Positions 1 through 13,609 of a stretch of DNA of 64,000 nucleotides are shown in pieces. This DNA is from Darksidea phi (lineage: Eukaryota > Ascomycota > Dothideomycetes > Pleosporales > Lentitheciaceae): contig JASJFT010000230.1 of the NCBI GenBank assembly GCA_030770425.1, positions 1 to 64,000 on the forward strand, given 5' to 3'. A program made the translations under genes and the position numbers. Numbering within the stretch: the stretch's first letter is position 1; each line of letters begins with the position of its first letter. The notes below the pieces were generated by a model. The model saw only the letters and a program-made list of their open reading frames with translations. It did no database searches and had not been told where the DNA came from.

Positions 1-3000
1 CTACTCTAAACTAAGGTTATATTAATATAGTAACTCTATCTAGCTTACGTAATACCTCTAGAGAGAGTATAACTAGGGCTCTAGCGATAAATCTAACGGC
101 CCTAATCTAGTAATAAGTAGCTTAGATAGTTAAGTTATAGTAGACTATAATATTACTATAAGAATCGTTATAATAGGTACGAGCGGGACTTAAGATAAAG
201 TTAAAAATCCCGATACTAGAGAAATATAATAGTAGAAAGAAAGGTCTAAGGCTATTTCTTATATAATTAGACCTATACTACTAGTTTAACTCTACTATAT
301 TTACTAGTAACTAGAATAAGATCCTTACTATAGATATATATATAATAGATAAAGCGGCTATATAGATATAACCCCTAATCGACGATTATATAGCTAATAA
401 GGACTTCTTATTAAAGTAATATAACGAAATAAAGGTAGTATTTAAAGATTAGGATTCGTTTAAGGAATAGATATATATAGTCTTCGGAGATATTAATAAG
501 GTCTAGTAGACTAAACGCTAGATCTAAAGGCTAAAATAGACTAAGTTAGTAAGTACGTATACTACTAAATTTAAATAGCTATAGTATAAGATTAATTAGA
601 ACGATATACCTCTTATAGTCGTATACTATAATAGACTTAAGAAGCTAATTAAGGACGAGTTAGTCTAACTTAAAAAATTAGACGACCTAGTAGAACTAAT
701 TAAGACGATAATCCGTATCGATAATCGACTATACAAACGAGTACTTAAAAAATAAAATACTATAGGACTAGTAAGAGTCTATAGAAAAGAGTAGGTAGCT
801 CGAAAGTATAGGTTCTATAAGAGTTACGACGAAATAGACGTTAGTATAGTCTAGAAAAAGAAATATCTAAAGAATAAGAAACGCGAATAAGGTAGGAAGC
901 TATAGAAAGTCCTAGTAGACGAGATAAAACGACGTTAAGACGAAAAAGTATATCTACGCTATAGTATATAGAGATACTTTACTAAAGAATATAGCGAGAA
1001 AAAGAAAAGTATAGAAGACTAGAACGGCGCTAGGTATATAAATATAATTAGGTATAGTAAGAAAAAAGAAACTAAGTCTAACTCGATACCCGAAATATAG
1101 TACGACGCTAATAGGTAGGACGAGGTCGAAGAAATTACTCGATAATAAAACGACCTAGAGCTCGAGATAGGGGAACTAAAACTTAACGAGCTAGACGAGG
1201 TTAGTATAGAAGACGTTTTTAAACGGTTAGTATATAATAAGTATTAGAAATATAGGACTAGCTAATATATCGCTAAATATTATATTAATACGAGGAAGCC
1301 GATATACGTTATAAGAGATCGAGGTTAGTAAATAATAGACTAGACCCTAAGACTCTAAGAACTAGAAGGTTATAAGGTAACCTAGGACTATAATAATATA
1401 GACTACGATACGCTACTATAGATAAACTATATAGAAAATTACAAGTACTATACCCGATAGAAGAAGAAAACTATAATACTTCTAAGAAGTAGCTTATATA
1501 TATATCTTTAAAATATAGAATACCTAATAGTAGAATACTATATCTACGACTATAATAACTAGACCTAGACTTATAAGAAGTAAGGATAGCTAGAATAGAT
1601 TAATTATTACGATAATAAATACGATAAGTATTTTCTAATAAAATACACTATAGAATAATAACTACGTAGACTAATCTAGGTAGATATTAAAGAATATAAA
1701 TAAGATATTAACTATAGGATTATATACTAAGAATCTAATTATAAGACCGTATATTAGATATACTATAATCGATTATATATTCTATACCTAGCGTAATAAG
1801 AGCTTATAGCTAGAAAGGAAGAAGATATCTTCTATTAAAATCTTAAAAGAAAGGAATACCTTATTAAACAATACGAATTATACGGATATCTAGTATAGAA
1901 CTAAGATAGTTTAAAGAACCTAGAGATTAGTAGATAGCTAAGGGCCCTAGATATATAATAGGGATATTACGATACCTAGAACGATAGAAATAAGATAGAA
2001 CCTATTAATTAGGATATACTATTACTAAAAGGGGAACTATTAGAAGAGTCGAATTAGGAAATACCCTATAGGATTAGAAGGATACCGGATCTAAAAATAG
2101 AATAGGTAGACGAGTTATCTACTTAATAAAACGAGACTAGAGAACTAGAGGAGGATTCTAAAGATTAGAACCTCTACGATAATAAGCTAAAAAACTAGGT
2201 TATTATTAGCTACGTAAGAGTCGCGCTAATAAAAGTATCTAAAAGATAACTCTTCGAATCGTATAAAGTAATATCTAATAACTAGTTAGATTAGAGGTAG
2301 ACGTACGGATTTACGGACGGAAAGTCTAAGCTATTATAAATAGTAGAGTAGAGTTTATACTCCTATTATTAAAATTAGTAAAGGAATATAGGATTCTCTA
2401 CTAAGTTAAAGAAAAACCTATACGAGTAGACCTTAGAGATAGATTATCTATAGAATATAAAGGAGGTATAATTCGCCTTAAAATATAAAAAGTAACCCTA
2501 GAGGTAGAAAATATTAGAGACTATCGTAAATTTAATATTATAGAAATTAGAGATACTAATATAATTATCGGTTATAATTAGCTAGTAATATATAATCTAT
2601 AAATAGATTAGAAGCTACGTAAAGTACTAGACTACGAGTAGATAGCTCGAGTTATAGGAATTAGGAGACCGGGTAGATCTAGCTACGAGATCTAGTATAT
2701 ACCCTAAAAAGGGAGAATAGACTTAATTTTATCTTATAAGATCGCGAGGATCTATAAGAAGAATCTATAAAAAGTCGGCGTTATTATAGTATAGAGAGTC
2801 GCGACCGTATAGAAAGAACTATAGCTAGTAATATCTTAAGACTACGAGGAATTCCGAGAGCTATTCGAAGAATATCTAGAAACCAATTTACTAGAGTACT
2901 AGGAATAGAATTATAAGATATATCTAGAATAGGGTATAAAGCTTAAGCCTAGACCTATATACTCGTTAATAGTAGATTAATAAGAAGAATTAAAGGAGTA

Positions 3001-6000
3001 CCTAATAAAGAACTTAGAAAGAGAATATATTAGAGAAAGTTAAAGCTCTATAGTATTACTAGTTCTATTTATTCTAAAGAAAAATAGAAAGTTACGACTT
3101 TATATAGACTATAGACGTTTAAATAATATTATAAAAAAGAATAAATACCTACTACTACTAATCGGAGAACTTATAGACCGGCTCTAAGGAGTTAAGTAGA
3201 TTACGAAATTTAATATTCGAGAAGGGTTCTACTAGATTTAAATAGTAAAGGGGTACGAGAAGTATATAGCGTTTAAGACCTAATATAGACTCTACGAGTA
3301 TAAAGTTATACTATTTAGACTAATAAATATACTAGTAATATTTTAGTTAGTTATTAATAGGATATTAAACGAATATTTAGACGTATTCTATATAGTATAC
3401 CTAGACGACGTTCTTATATATAGTAAAGGGACGCTAGAAGAATATAAAGAATATATAAAGAAAGTACTATAAAAGCTATAGTAAAATAGATTACTACTTT
3501 ATCTAGATAAATACGAATTCTATAGAATAGAGACCGAATATCTAGGTTTTATTATTTCGTAAGAAGAAGTATCTATAGACCCTAAGAAAGTATAGACTAT
3601 AAGAGAATAGCTAACCCTAATATCGGTTAAGGATATATAATCCTTTTTAGAATTCGCTAACTTCTATTAGAAGTTTATTAGAGATTACTTAAAGACTATA
3701 TCTCTACTTACGGAGGTAACTAAGAAAGAAAAGGAATTTTAGTAGAACTAGAAATAATAGAAAGCTTTTAATAAGCTTAAGAGCCTATTTATATTAGTAT
3801 CTATATTATAGATATACGACCTAATAAAACCTCTTAGAGTAGAAATAGACGTATTAGACTATATACTAGGAGTAATACTTACCTAGTAAGGGGAAGATAG
3901 AAAATAGAGACTAGTATTCTACTACTTACGTAAGTTTAGTAAAGAAGAAGTAAACTACGACGTTTATAATAAGGAACTTGGTACTATTATATTAGTATTC
4001 GAATAATAGAGACTATAACTTATAGGAGCTAAGTATAAGATTAAGGTTATTATAGACTACTAGAACCTTACGAGTTTTATAACTATAAAGAAACTTAACT
4101 AATAATAATTCTAATAGTTAAAATTACTAGTAGATTATAACTTTAAGATAAGTTACTAGCTAGGAATACTAAACGGAGCGATAGATACTCTTAGTAGAAG
4201 ATCGGACCTTTAAGAAACTAATAAACCCGTCGTATACGAACTAATTCTATAAAAGAAGCTAGACGGAACTCTTATATATAACTATACGAGGCTAGCTAAG
4301 ATTATAGTAGTAGTAGATATTAAGAGGAAATAGAGAAATAGGATCTAAGAAACTATTAGGGATACTAACGGAATACTAAAGGGAGACGATATATACTTTA
4401 ACGAGGAAGAATACTCTACTCTAATAAATAACTTAGAAATAAGACCTTATATTCTACTAAGTCTTAGAGGAGACTTAATACGGGAAATCTACGAGAGTAA
4501 GATACTAGAATACCTAGGAATTAATAAAATAATTAGGTATATAGATAAAGAATACCTACTTACTAATATAAGAGAGGAAGTTTAGAAAGTAATAGATAAC
4601 TATTTAGAATATTTTAAGAATAAATCTAAGAGATATAAGCTCTATAGATTACTCTAACTACTAGTACTACCTATATAACTATAGACTTACGTTACAATAG
4701 ACTTTATAGTAAAGTTACTACTATTACTAGAACTAGAATTAGGAAGATTATACGATATAATTATAGTAATTATAGACCGATTAACTAAGGCGGTATATTT
4801 TATCCCGATAAACGAGATAATTATAGTAGAAAATATAGCTTATAAGGTTAAAAGGATACTTATTACTAGTTACGGATTACTAGAATAGATCCTTATAAAT
4901 AGGGATAAACTATTTACTTTAAAGTTTTAGAGTATACTACTTATAAAATTAAAAATCGAGAGAAAGCTATCGACTAGCTTCTATCTATAGATAGACGATT
5001 AGACGGAATAAATAAACTAGACTCTAGAGGAGTATCTAAGATTCTACGTTAATAAGTTATAGAATAACTAGGTTAAATTACTACTAATAGTATAATTAGT
5101 ATATAATAGTAAGAAGTCTATAATAACTAGATACTTACCGTACTACGTAAATTATAGATACGAGCTAATAACTTATAAAGATCTAAAGAATATTAAGAGT
5201 ATATCTACTAGGGTAAAAGAAAAGGTCTATTTAATATAAGAACTATATAAAGAACTTAGTACGTAGATAGTATATAGAAACCTTATAATAGCTAAAATAG
5301 TAAATAAAAGAAGGCTCGAGGGACTAACCCTTAAGAGGGGGGATAAAGTTTTCCTTTTATAACGAAACCTAAAAACTAAACGACTATATAATAAACTAGA
5401 TAATTTACGAATCAGACTATTCGAAATTAAAGAAAAAATAGGACTAGTTAACTATAGGCTAAAGCTAGCTAAAGGTATAAGGATATATCCGATATTCTAC
5501 GTATTACTACTAGAACTAGTACCGGAAGACGTCGAAGTAGCTACTAATATCGAACTCGAAGATAAGGAGTATAAGGTCGAGGAAATCTAAGAACTATAAA
5601 GATTTAGTCGTTAGTAGAAATATTTAATTAAATAGGTAGAATAGCCTACTAGCTAAAATATATAGGAACTAGTTAAGAATCTATAGGGCTACTAGGACCT
5701 AGTTAAGTAGTATTACTAGAAGTACCTAGAGGTAGAGGCTCCTAACTATCTAGAAAAGCGGAAAAATTAGCGGACTCGTATAGTAAGGGTTACTATAGTA
5801 ATATAGGTAAGCTAGAAGAAGTAGAGCGAGTAGCTTCTACCTATTTTAACTTTTCTAACTTAGAGATCGAAGCTAGCTTATAGTTAAGAAGCTTACGTTA
5901 ACGAGTATTATATTAAGCTAGTTATATATAGATACGCCGTTTATAAGCTTAAGTAGTTAACTCTTTATCCTTAGTAGACTTTAATTTAGATAGAAGTTAA

Positions 6001-6480
6001 GAGCGCTCTTTCTTAGCGCGAATAAGAGACTTATTAGTTACTACTAGACTATAAGAAATATTCTAAGAGAGATATTTACTATAATAAGCCGAGGACGGTA
6101 ACGTCTTATATTCGTAGCTAGCGAATTAATAGTTTAGATATAATCAAGCCGGTAGTATTATATAACTAGAGTAAAGAACGTAGTAGACGAGACGAAGATA
6201 ATAAGCTATAGAAGTCTTAGGACCTTTAGATATTATTAGGACCTAGGAGGAAAATAAAGAATAGGGCTTAGATATCTATAGAGGGGGACGTTACCTACTC
6301 TTATATCTAGGTAAGAGACGGAATAACTAGAATATCGGGCTAAGAAAAGAATTACTAGTATATATATACGAGTTACGGCGTAGTATAAAAAGAATTACCG
6401 AAATAATTAAGCTACTATTAAATAGGGTTATAAGAAAGAGAATATAACTTTAAGGACGAAGCTTTAGAGAGGAGAGCGAG
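1..6480 (+). mobile_element. Ty3/Gypsy retrotransposon copy A1, internal region, heavily RIP-degraded
   Basis: This is the internal part of a chromodomain-type Gypsy element; its 5' LTR lies just left of the window. It aligns base for base, without gaps, with the younger copy A2 (A1 position + 27,373 = A2 position, 6,480 bases), and the differences I checked are C/T or G/A. Domain order is therefore taken from A2: gag with a CCHC knuckle near 950-990, protease near 2,340, reverse transcriptase YLDD near 3,400, RNase H about 3,840-4,200, integrase about 4,500-5,500, chromodomain about 5,560-5,710. Stop codons are everywhere and TG or CA occurs only a handful of times in 6.5 kb, so no protein can be made. 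Polarity is + strand. Confidence 0.93.
5673..6233 (-). pseudogene. RIP-destroyed copy of the antisense Zn2Cys6-like ORF of Gypsy A
   Basis: This is the exact positional equivalent of the antisense reading frame at 33,046-33,606 in copy A2 (offset 27,373). It lies between the chromodomain and the 3' LTR and reads opposite to pol. Length is conserved at 561 bp but the frame carries many more stop codons than in A2. It is useful mainly to show that the antisense frame is a regular part of this family and not a local accident. See the A2 entry for the motif. Confidence 0.6.
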
Positions 6481-6969
6481 TATTATAACCCTACGCGAAC
6501 TATAGAATACGGGGTATCCTAAGAAGATTAAAAGCTAAGATAAGGGCTTAGTTAGTAATCTAATATTATATAATAATAATCTAGTTAATCTATATCTTAG
6601 TAGATAAAGTAAATAGAGTATAACTAATAATAATCTAGTTAATCTATATCTTAGTAGATAGAGTAAATAGAGTATAACTAATAATAATCTAGTTAATCTA
6701 TATCTTAGTAGATAGAGTAAGTAGAGTAAGGTAAAGTAGGATAGATATAAGAAAGTAGAGGATCTCTTAGGTTTTCTATCTTAATTCTTTATAGTTAATC
6801 TTTAGTTCTTTACCTAATACTTACGAGTAAGATTAGATCTTTTCCTAAATAGTTATTCTAGTAATAGAATTCGTTAACTTAATCTTAATCTATTAGAAAC
6901 TAATAGTATAATAAACGTTCTATCGGCCTTAACTCGGATTCCGTATAAAGGTATATATAATATATAATA
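6481..6969 (+). repeat. 3' LTR of Gypsy copy A1
   Basis: The LTR is 489 bp, starts TATTATAACCC (RIP form of TGTTACAACCC) and ends in ATAATA (RIP form of ATAACA). It is preceded by a purine-rich tract ending GGAGAGCGAG. It is 54 bp longer than both A2 LTRs (435 bp) because it has three instead of two copies of an internal 54-bp unit. The right flank (from 6,970) is LTR sequence of family B, so A1 inserted into B1. Confidence 0.92.
6573..6734. repeat. Three tandem copies of a 54-bp unit inside the A1 LTR
   Basis: Units start at 6,573, 6,627 and 6,681, each beginning ATAATAATCTAGTTAATC. The A2 LTRs carry two such units, which accounts exactly for the 54-bp length difference between the LTRs. 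Confidence 0.9.
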
Positions 6970-7022
6970 TATAAACCCTAAACGAGACTAAATAACCTAT
7001 CGAGCCCGGATCCTATTTAATA
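6970..7022 (+). repeat. Remnant of the 5' LTR of Gypsy B1, cut by the A1 insertion
   Basis: The sequence starting TATAAACCCTAAACGAG and ending ATTTAATA matches the last ~50 bp of the B-family LTRs (compare 13,557-13,609 and 21,809-21,861). The rest of this LTR must lie left of A1, outside the window. Confidence 0.85.
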
Positions 7023-10000
7023 CCTTAACTATCTAGTAGATAGGAATAGCTAATTATAATAGTAGAAGAAGGAATCTAATAAAGCGAAGCGGCGTAGCTA
7101 CTAATTTAGGGCGAACCCTTAGAAGTAGAAAGCTACCGAGAATTTAGTTCCCTAGAAGGTAGTATAACTATAGAAAACTTTAAAAGAGTTATTAAGAATT
7201 AGTATATATTTAAGAAGAGAGAGAACGTACTAGAAGCTTAGCTTACGGAGTTAACTACCTAACTTTAGAGATATATAAGTAAACTATTAAAGCTTAGAGA
7301 ACTAGAGAAGTTTAATAGAACTAGATCGAAATTTAGAGGATTTTTAGCTAATATAGTAATCTACCTTAACCTTAATAGAATAAAACTACCTATTAAAAGT
7401 AATAAAGTATTATTCGTAGTAGCTTAGTTTATAGGGAAAGCTATTACTTAGTTTAAAATATATCTAAATAAATAACTACGACTACCTAAAGTCTAATAAA
7501 GCGATAAAATAAAGACTATCTTCTCGAGTTATAAGTACTTTAAAAATAAGCTATATATTATCTTTAAAGATATTAATTTAGAAAGATTAATAAAATAAAA
7601 AATTATATACCTTAGGTAGACGAAATCTACTATAATCTATACGTCCGAGTTTAAATAACTCGCTATAAAGATCTAATAGGGAGAGGTAGCCCTTATATTA
7701 TAATATTACGAAGGACTAAAAGACTATATTCGTTATAAAATAATTCGAATAGAATAACCCTAGACTATAAGAGGACTAATTAAATAAGCTATTAAGATCG
7801 ACGATAACCTCTATCTCTAGAACCTAGAAAGAAAGGGGAAGGTCGAATTCTATAAAAAGAAAAAAGAAGAAAAATACTATAGACTAGAAGCGATAGTCCT
7901 AGGAGCTAGCTTAGAACCTAAGAAGGAAAAATAAAGCTCTAAGAAATAAGAGCTCTATAAAAAATAAGTATACTTTAAATATAAGAAGTAAGAATATCTA
8001 GTAAAAGACTATAAGTTAGGTCTAAGAAAAGAAAAACCCTAATATACCTAATAGGGTAAGAAGAATAGAGTAGCTATAATATAAGAATATAATACTATAT
8101 ATTAGACGACTTATATACGCGACTAGTATAAGATATACTATAAAGTTAAGTTAAATACTAGCTATTAGCTATAGAAATAACGAGTAGCTACGACTCGGGA
8201 GTCTTAGAGAAAAGTTTCGTTCTTACTAGAAGTATAAGAAGAAGTACCTAAGGAAGACTTATCTATAAAGTAGAAAGACTTTAATAATACTATAGATACG
8301 TCGTTATAAATAGTTAATAATAGCGATAAGTTCTTAGAACTAAAAGATAAAAATCTAGTTACGTTATATAAGAATACTAGATACCTATAGATAATTCGAC
8401 TATCTAAGGAAGAAATAAGATTAGTACTAGAATATAATATAATATATACTCGAACCTTATAGTTTATAAAAAAAACTACGATACTCTTAATAATATAAGA
8501 GATCTACGAGGAATAGTCTAGATCTTACCCGATATATTAACCGTTTAAAGACTTTAAATAATAAGTTAAATAGAACTTTATCGTTATAGATCTTATACCT
8601 AATTAAAAAACTTAGAAAGAAATATAGTATATTATAAAAATAGTTAATAAGAAATAACTATAGTATATAGTAATCGAATAATAGATTCCTATACGAACGA
8701 CCTTTATAAAATATAACGATTAGAGATATAAGATTAATCTAGAGAACGACCTATAATATAAAATAAGATACTTAGTATACTTTAAGATTATATAGATCTC
8801 GTATATATAAAGAGAATATAGACTCTATAAGAAAGTAAAATAAAAAAATAACTACTACCTAGTAAAATACTATAATAAAAGGATTACCTAAGTAGTTATA
8901 CTAGAAGTAGTATATAAATAGTAACGATCTAAAAGTTAATAATAAAAAGAATACGTACGAATTATACTAGGACTACTTTTACCTTTAAACTATATTCTTA
9001 GAAGACTATAGTACGAATATCTAGAGAATAAATACCCGAAGTACGTCTAGACTAAGATTAATACGAAATATTAGCCTAAGAAGATAAGAATTTAAGAGAT
9101 AGAAGAATAGGACTATATCTACCTTTAAGAAACCTACTAAGGAAAGAAGATTACTACCTTAATTAATAGTAGAGCTACTCGAAACTTTATTAGTAAAGAT
9201 TTCGTCTAAAAGAAGAAGATTCCTTAATAAAGGAAACGATACCCTAATATTATATATACTATCGAAGGAGAACCTTTTAACAAACCTACGATATATAAAA
9301 CCTAAGGTAAACTTAGCCTATAGGAATAGAAGAAAGAAAATAAAATACTTAATATAATTAAAATATTAGACGACTAAGATATAATCCTAGGAATACTATA
9401 GCTCTAAGAAGCCGATCCTTAGATTCGATAGACGAACTAATAAGTATTATTTCTATAATAGAATTTAGGCGTAACTTAAGAAGAAAATAATAATATTCTA
9501 GAATAATATAAAAAATAGGAAGAATTATTTATAGAACTAGAGAAAAGCTTATTCTAGTACTAGTCCTAGGACTACGTAATCCTATTATAAGAAGGGAAAA
9601 CTCTAGAATTCGGACTAATCTATAAGTTAACTAAAGAAGAAGAAAAGATTATAATAAAGTACCTCGAAGATAACCTTATAAAAAGGTATATTCGATATTT
9701 AAATTTATCTATAGGATATCTAGTTCTCTTCGTACCTAAGAAGGGTACTATAGAACTACGATTATATATCGATTATCGAACGCTTAATAATATTATTATT
9801 AAGAATTAATATCTCTTACCTCTAATATTAGAAATATAAGATCGATTAAGAAAAGCTAAATAGTTTATACGATTAGATATCCGAAACGCGTACTACTAGA
9901 TTAGAATTAAGAAAGATAAAGAATAGAAAATAGCTTTTAGAACTAAGAAAGGACTATATAAATATTAAGTAATACCTTTTAAACTTACTAATATACCCGC

Positions 10001-13000
10001 GATATTCTAGGAATAAATTAATAATATTTTACGAAACTATCTTAATTAGTTTATAATAGTATACCTCGACGATATCCTAATTTACTCCGAAATAGAAAAG
10101 GAATATAAAGAGTATATAAAGAAGGTCCTATAGATACTTAAAGAAGTATAACTATATCTTTATCCGCGAAAATATAAATTCTATATATAAGAAATAGAGT
10201 TTCTAGGATTTATTATAAGACTAGGAGAAATTAAAGTAGATCTATAATAAATTAATAAGGTTAAAGAATAGCCTATACCTAAGAATCTTAAGGAACTATA
10301 ATCATTCCTAGGATTCTATAACTTCTATCGAAAACTAATACTATAATAGAGTATAACGACGGTACCCCTTATATAATTTACTAGAAAGGACTAGCCCTTC
10401 GAATAGAAGGAAGAATACTAATAAGCCTTTAAGAAGATTAAAGAATAATTTACTAAAGAACCTATAATTAAGATATATAACTCTAAAGAACCTTCGATTA
10501 TCGAGATAGATATATTAAACTATACGATAGAAGTAGTACTACTATAGAAAGATAATAAAGATAACCTTAGACTAGTATACTACTTCTTACGGAAAATATT
10601 ACTAGTCGAACTTAACTATAATATCTATAATAAGAAGTTATTAGTAATTATTAAAGCTTTAAAGGAATAGAGATCTAATCTATAGAGATCTAAATACCCT
10701 ATTATAATCTATATAGATTATAAGAATCTAATAGAATTCTTAATAAATAAACCCCTAATCGGAAGATAGATATAATAGGTATAAACCTTCGCGATCTATA
10801 ATATTAGGATCGTATATACTAAAGGATTAGAAAATAAACGAGTAGATACGCTTAGTAGGAGACCTAACTATTAAGAAATAGAGAAACCTAGTATAATAAT
10901 CCTTAAACTATAGTTAGACGGAACGATTACTTATAATCGCCCTAAGCTAGTAGGAACGTGAGAAATAATACTCGAACTAGAAGGAAATGAATAGACCTAA
11001 TAGATCTATATAGCTACTATAAAAGTAATAGATAAATAAAATAAGATTTAAGAAGTAATCTAAGAGAAAGACGAAATTATTTATATATTCTAGAAAGTCT
11101 ATATATCTAAGGTAATATAAAAAGAATTTATTAGATAATACTACGAGATACTAGTATATAGATACTAAGGAGTAGAAAAAACCCTTAAATAAATAATAAG
11201 AACGTACTATTTTCTATATATAAGATAGTTAGTTATCTAGATACTTTTAGAATATATAGATTACTACTATAATAAGTACGCTAGATACGTACCCTATAGA
11301 ATACTATAACTAATAGAAAATATAGAAGGACTATAGAAGATTATAACTATAGACTTTATTATATAATTACTACGTTCTAAGGAACTAATAATAGGAGTAT
11401 CCTATAATACTATACTAATAGTAGTAGATAAGTTTACGAAGTATACTTACTTTATTCTATATATAGATAAAGGAAATACGGTAGAATAACTTACCTATAT
11501 CTTACTAAGATATATATTTAGCGAATATAAAATACTAGATAAGATTATCTTAGATAGAGACGTTAAGTTTATAGTAAAGTTTTAGTAAACCCTTATAACT
11601 AGACTAGGAATAAAATATAGTATATTAACCGCGTACTATCCGTAGATAGACGGACTAATAAAACGAATAAATTAAATAGTAGAATAATACCTTAGATATT
11701 ATCTAAACTACCGCTAGAATAATTAGGTTATACTTTTATCTATAGTATAATTTATATATAATAGTTCGTAATATAGCGTAATAAAGATAATACCTTTCTT
11801 TACAAACTATAAAATCGAACTAGAAATATATAAAGAATCTAGATAACTTTAGTCTTATAGCTAGAATAGAGAAGAAATAGTAAAAATTATTCTACGAATA
11901 TACTAATAGCTTAAGGAAGATATAGAATTCCTTTAAAATAGAATAAGTAAGTACTATAATAAGAAGCGAAAAGAAGTACTCGCTTTTAAAGAGGGAGAAA
12001 AGGTATAGTTACTATAAAAAAATATTAAAAGTAAGTAACCTAATAGTAAACTAGACTATACTAAGATCGACCCTTATAAAATTAAAAAATAAGTCTTACC
12101 CGTAAACTATCGACTAAGACTACCCCTATAAATAAAAATCTATCCTACGTTTTATATTAGCTTACTAGAAAAAGTACTATAGAATACTAAACTAATAATA
12201 TACGAAGTAGATATATATAAAGAAGATAATAAAGAATAGAAAGTAAAAGAAATCCTAAATAAAAATATTAGAAACGGAAAAAACTATTACCTAATCTAAT
12301 AGTAAGGAATAGATAAGAATAGAAGACTATAGAAACGAATCTAGGAACCCGAAGATAATCTTAATTATCCTAAGAAGCTTATAAAGTATTAAAACCGTAA
12401 TCCTAAAGGAAACCTAGAGATAAGATAAGTTTATCTTACGATAAGTTAAAAAGACTAGTACTACCTATAGCGTAGTACGAGGTATTTAATAAACTAGGAA
12501 GAGTAATATTATCTATAATATTATAAGCGACGTCTAGAGTAGTTAGAGAGGCCTCTAGATCCTTCTACTATTCTAACCGCCGAAGCTCCTCCTCCTTAAT
12601 ATTAAGTTTAGCCTCGAGGGCGTAAGACTATCTAGCCGTCTTCTTATTAAGAAACTCTTTCTATTTCTTTAAATATTAAACTCTTACCTATATATTAGAT
12701 AACTCTTAATTAAATTTAACTATACGACGAAGTAGTTCCTCGCGATACTCTTTAGCCGCCTATAACTAAGCTTAAAGTTTCTCTTATAAATAGTTAATAG
12801 ATCGCCCTAATATATATAAGCCTATATATATAAGTTATAGTTAAAAATAGATACTTAGCTATAGAAATTCTTAATAATCGATACGAATTTCGTATATTTA
12901 TATAAATATAAGCCTCGTAGTATTTACTTTTATTAGGAGAGATAACGTAGGGTATTCCTAGCCTACTATACCGAGGGTAAGGAAATATTTTGGAACTATT

Positions 13001-13159
13001 ACGACTAATACGGTTAGTAAGTATAAGATATTCTTTAGTTTTACGAGAAACTATAAAGGAAGAAAGGTATAACTTAGAAAGATTCCTAGCTAATACTAAT
13101 ATAGCTAAGTACTAGATCTAGAATAACCTCCGAGCCGAAGGTTTAAAGAGGGGAGATAG
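7023..13159 (+). mobile_element. Ty3/Gypsy retrotransposon copy B1, internal region, RIP-degraded
   Basis: Second Gypsy family, 6,137 bp internal, + polarity. Visible landmarks, read with TAG/TAA as damaged Gln/Arg/Trp codons: a CCHC zinc knuckle of gag near 7,965-8,010 (Y-x2-Y-x4-Y-x4-Y as RIP forms of Cys/His), a protease site INSRAT near 9,155 (RIP form of IDSGAT), reverse transcriptase with an intact VYLDDILIYS near 10,055-10,090, RNase H and integrase to about 12,200, and a C-terminal chromodomain (xxYYLI...WEPEDNLN pattern) near 12,275-12,390. The other copies are B2 (14,199-16,207 + 45,113-49,215) and B3 (21,434-37,639 with insertions). It is non-functional because of dense stop codons. 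Confidence 0.92.
12460..12960 (-). pseudogene. Antisense reading frame of Gypsy B1 with coiled-coil character
   Basis: Between the chromodomain and the 3' LTR the minus strand holds one reading frame about 165 codons long. Its stops are all RIP-type, and it is rich in Lys, Glu and Leu with heptad-like stretches such as EAKLNIKEEELRRLE. The position is the same as that of the antisense frame in family A. Tyr codons upstream (RIP forms of Cys) hint at a metal-binding N-terminus, but the spacing is not clear. No function can be assigned. Confidence 0.4.
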
Positions 13160-13609
13160 TATTACGAACTAAATATATACTATAGAATAGTACTAAGAGG
13201 AGCTACCCGAGATTAAACCTATTACTAGCTCTAATACGAAATACGACGACTACGACTATAGTATAAATAATAATTAGTATAGACGGCTTTACTAAGAAGT
13301 TACGTAATAGATTTATAGATCTATAGGACTTAGTAAATATAGATCTATAGAGCTATAGATTTATAGATTAGTAGATCTACGAGAATATAGAGTTATAGAT
13401 TCTATAGATCTAAGAAGACTAAATTAATATATAATAACTACGAATCTCCTAAATAGTTTTCTCTTATAGTTAATTTTCGAATCTAGATTAATCCTAGCCT
13501 ATTAACGTAATTAAACTATTACCTATTTATTCCTACTTCTTCGTTCCTATCTTAAGTATAAACCCTAAACGAGGCTAAATAACCTATTAGGCCTAGACCC
13601 TATTTAATA
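13160..13609 (+). repeat. 3' LTR of Gypsy B1
   Basis: The LTR is 450 bp, starts TATTACGAACTAAATATA after a purine tract (GAGGGGAGATAG) and ends ACCCTATTTAATA. Its interior has short reiterations of ATAGATCTATAGA near 13,310-13,420. It is homologous to the LTRs at 14,199, 21,434 and 37,212. Confidence 0.9.
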
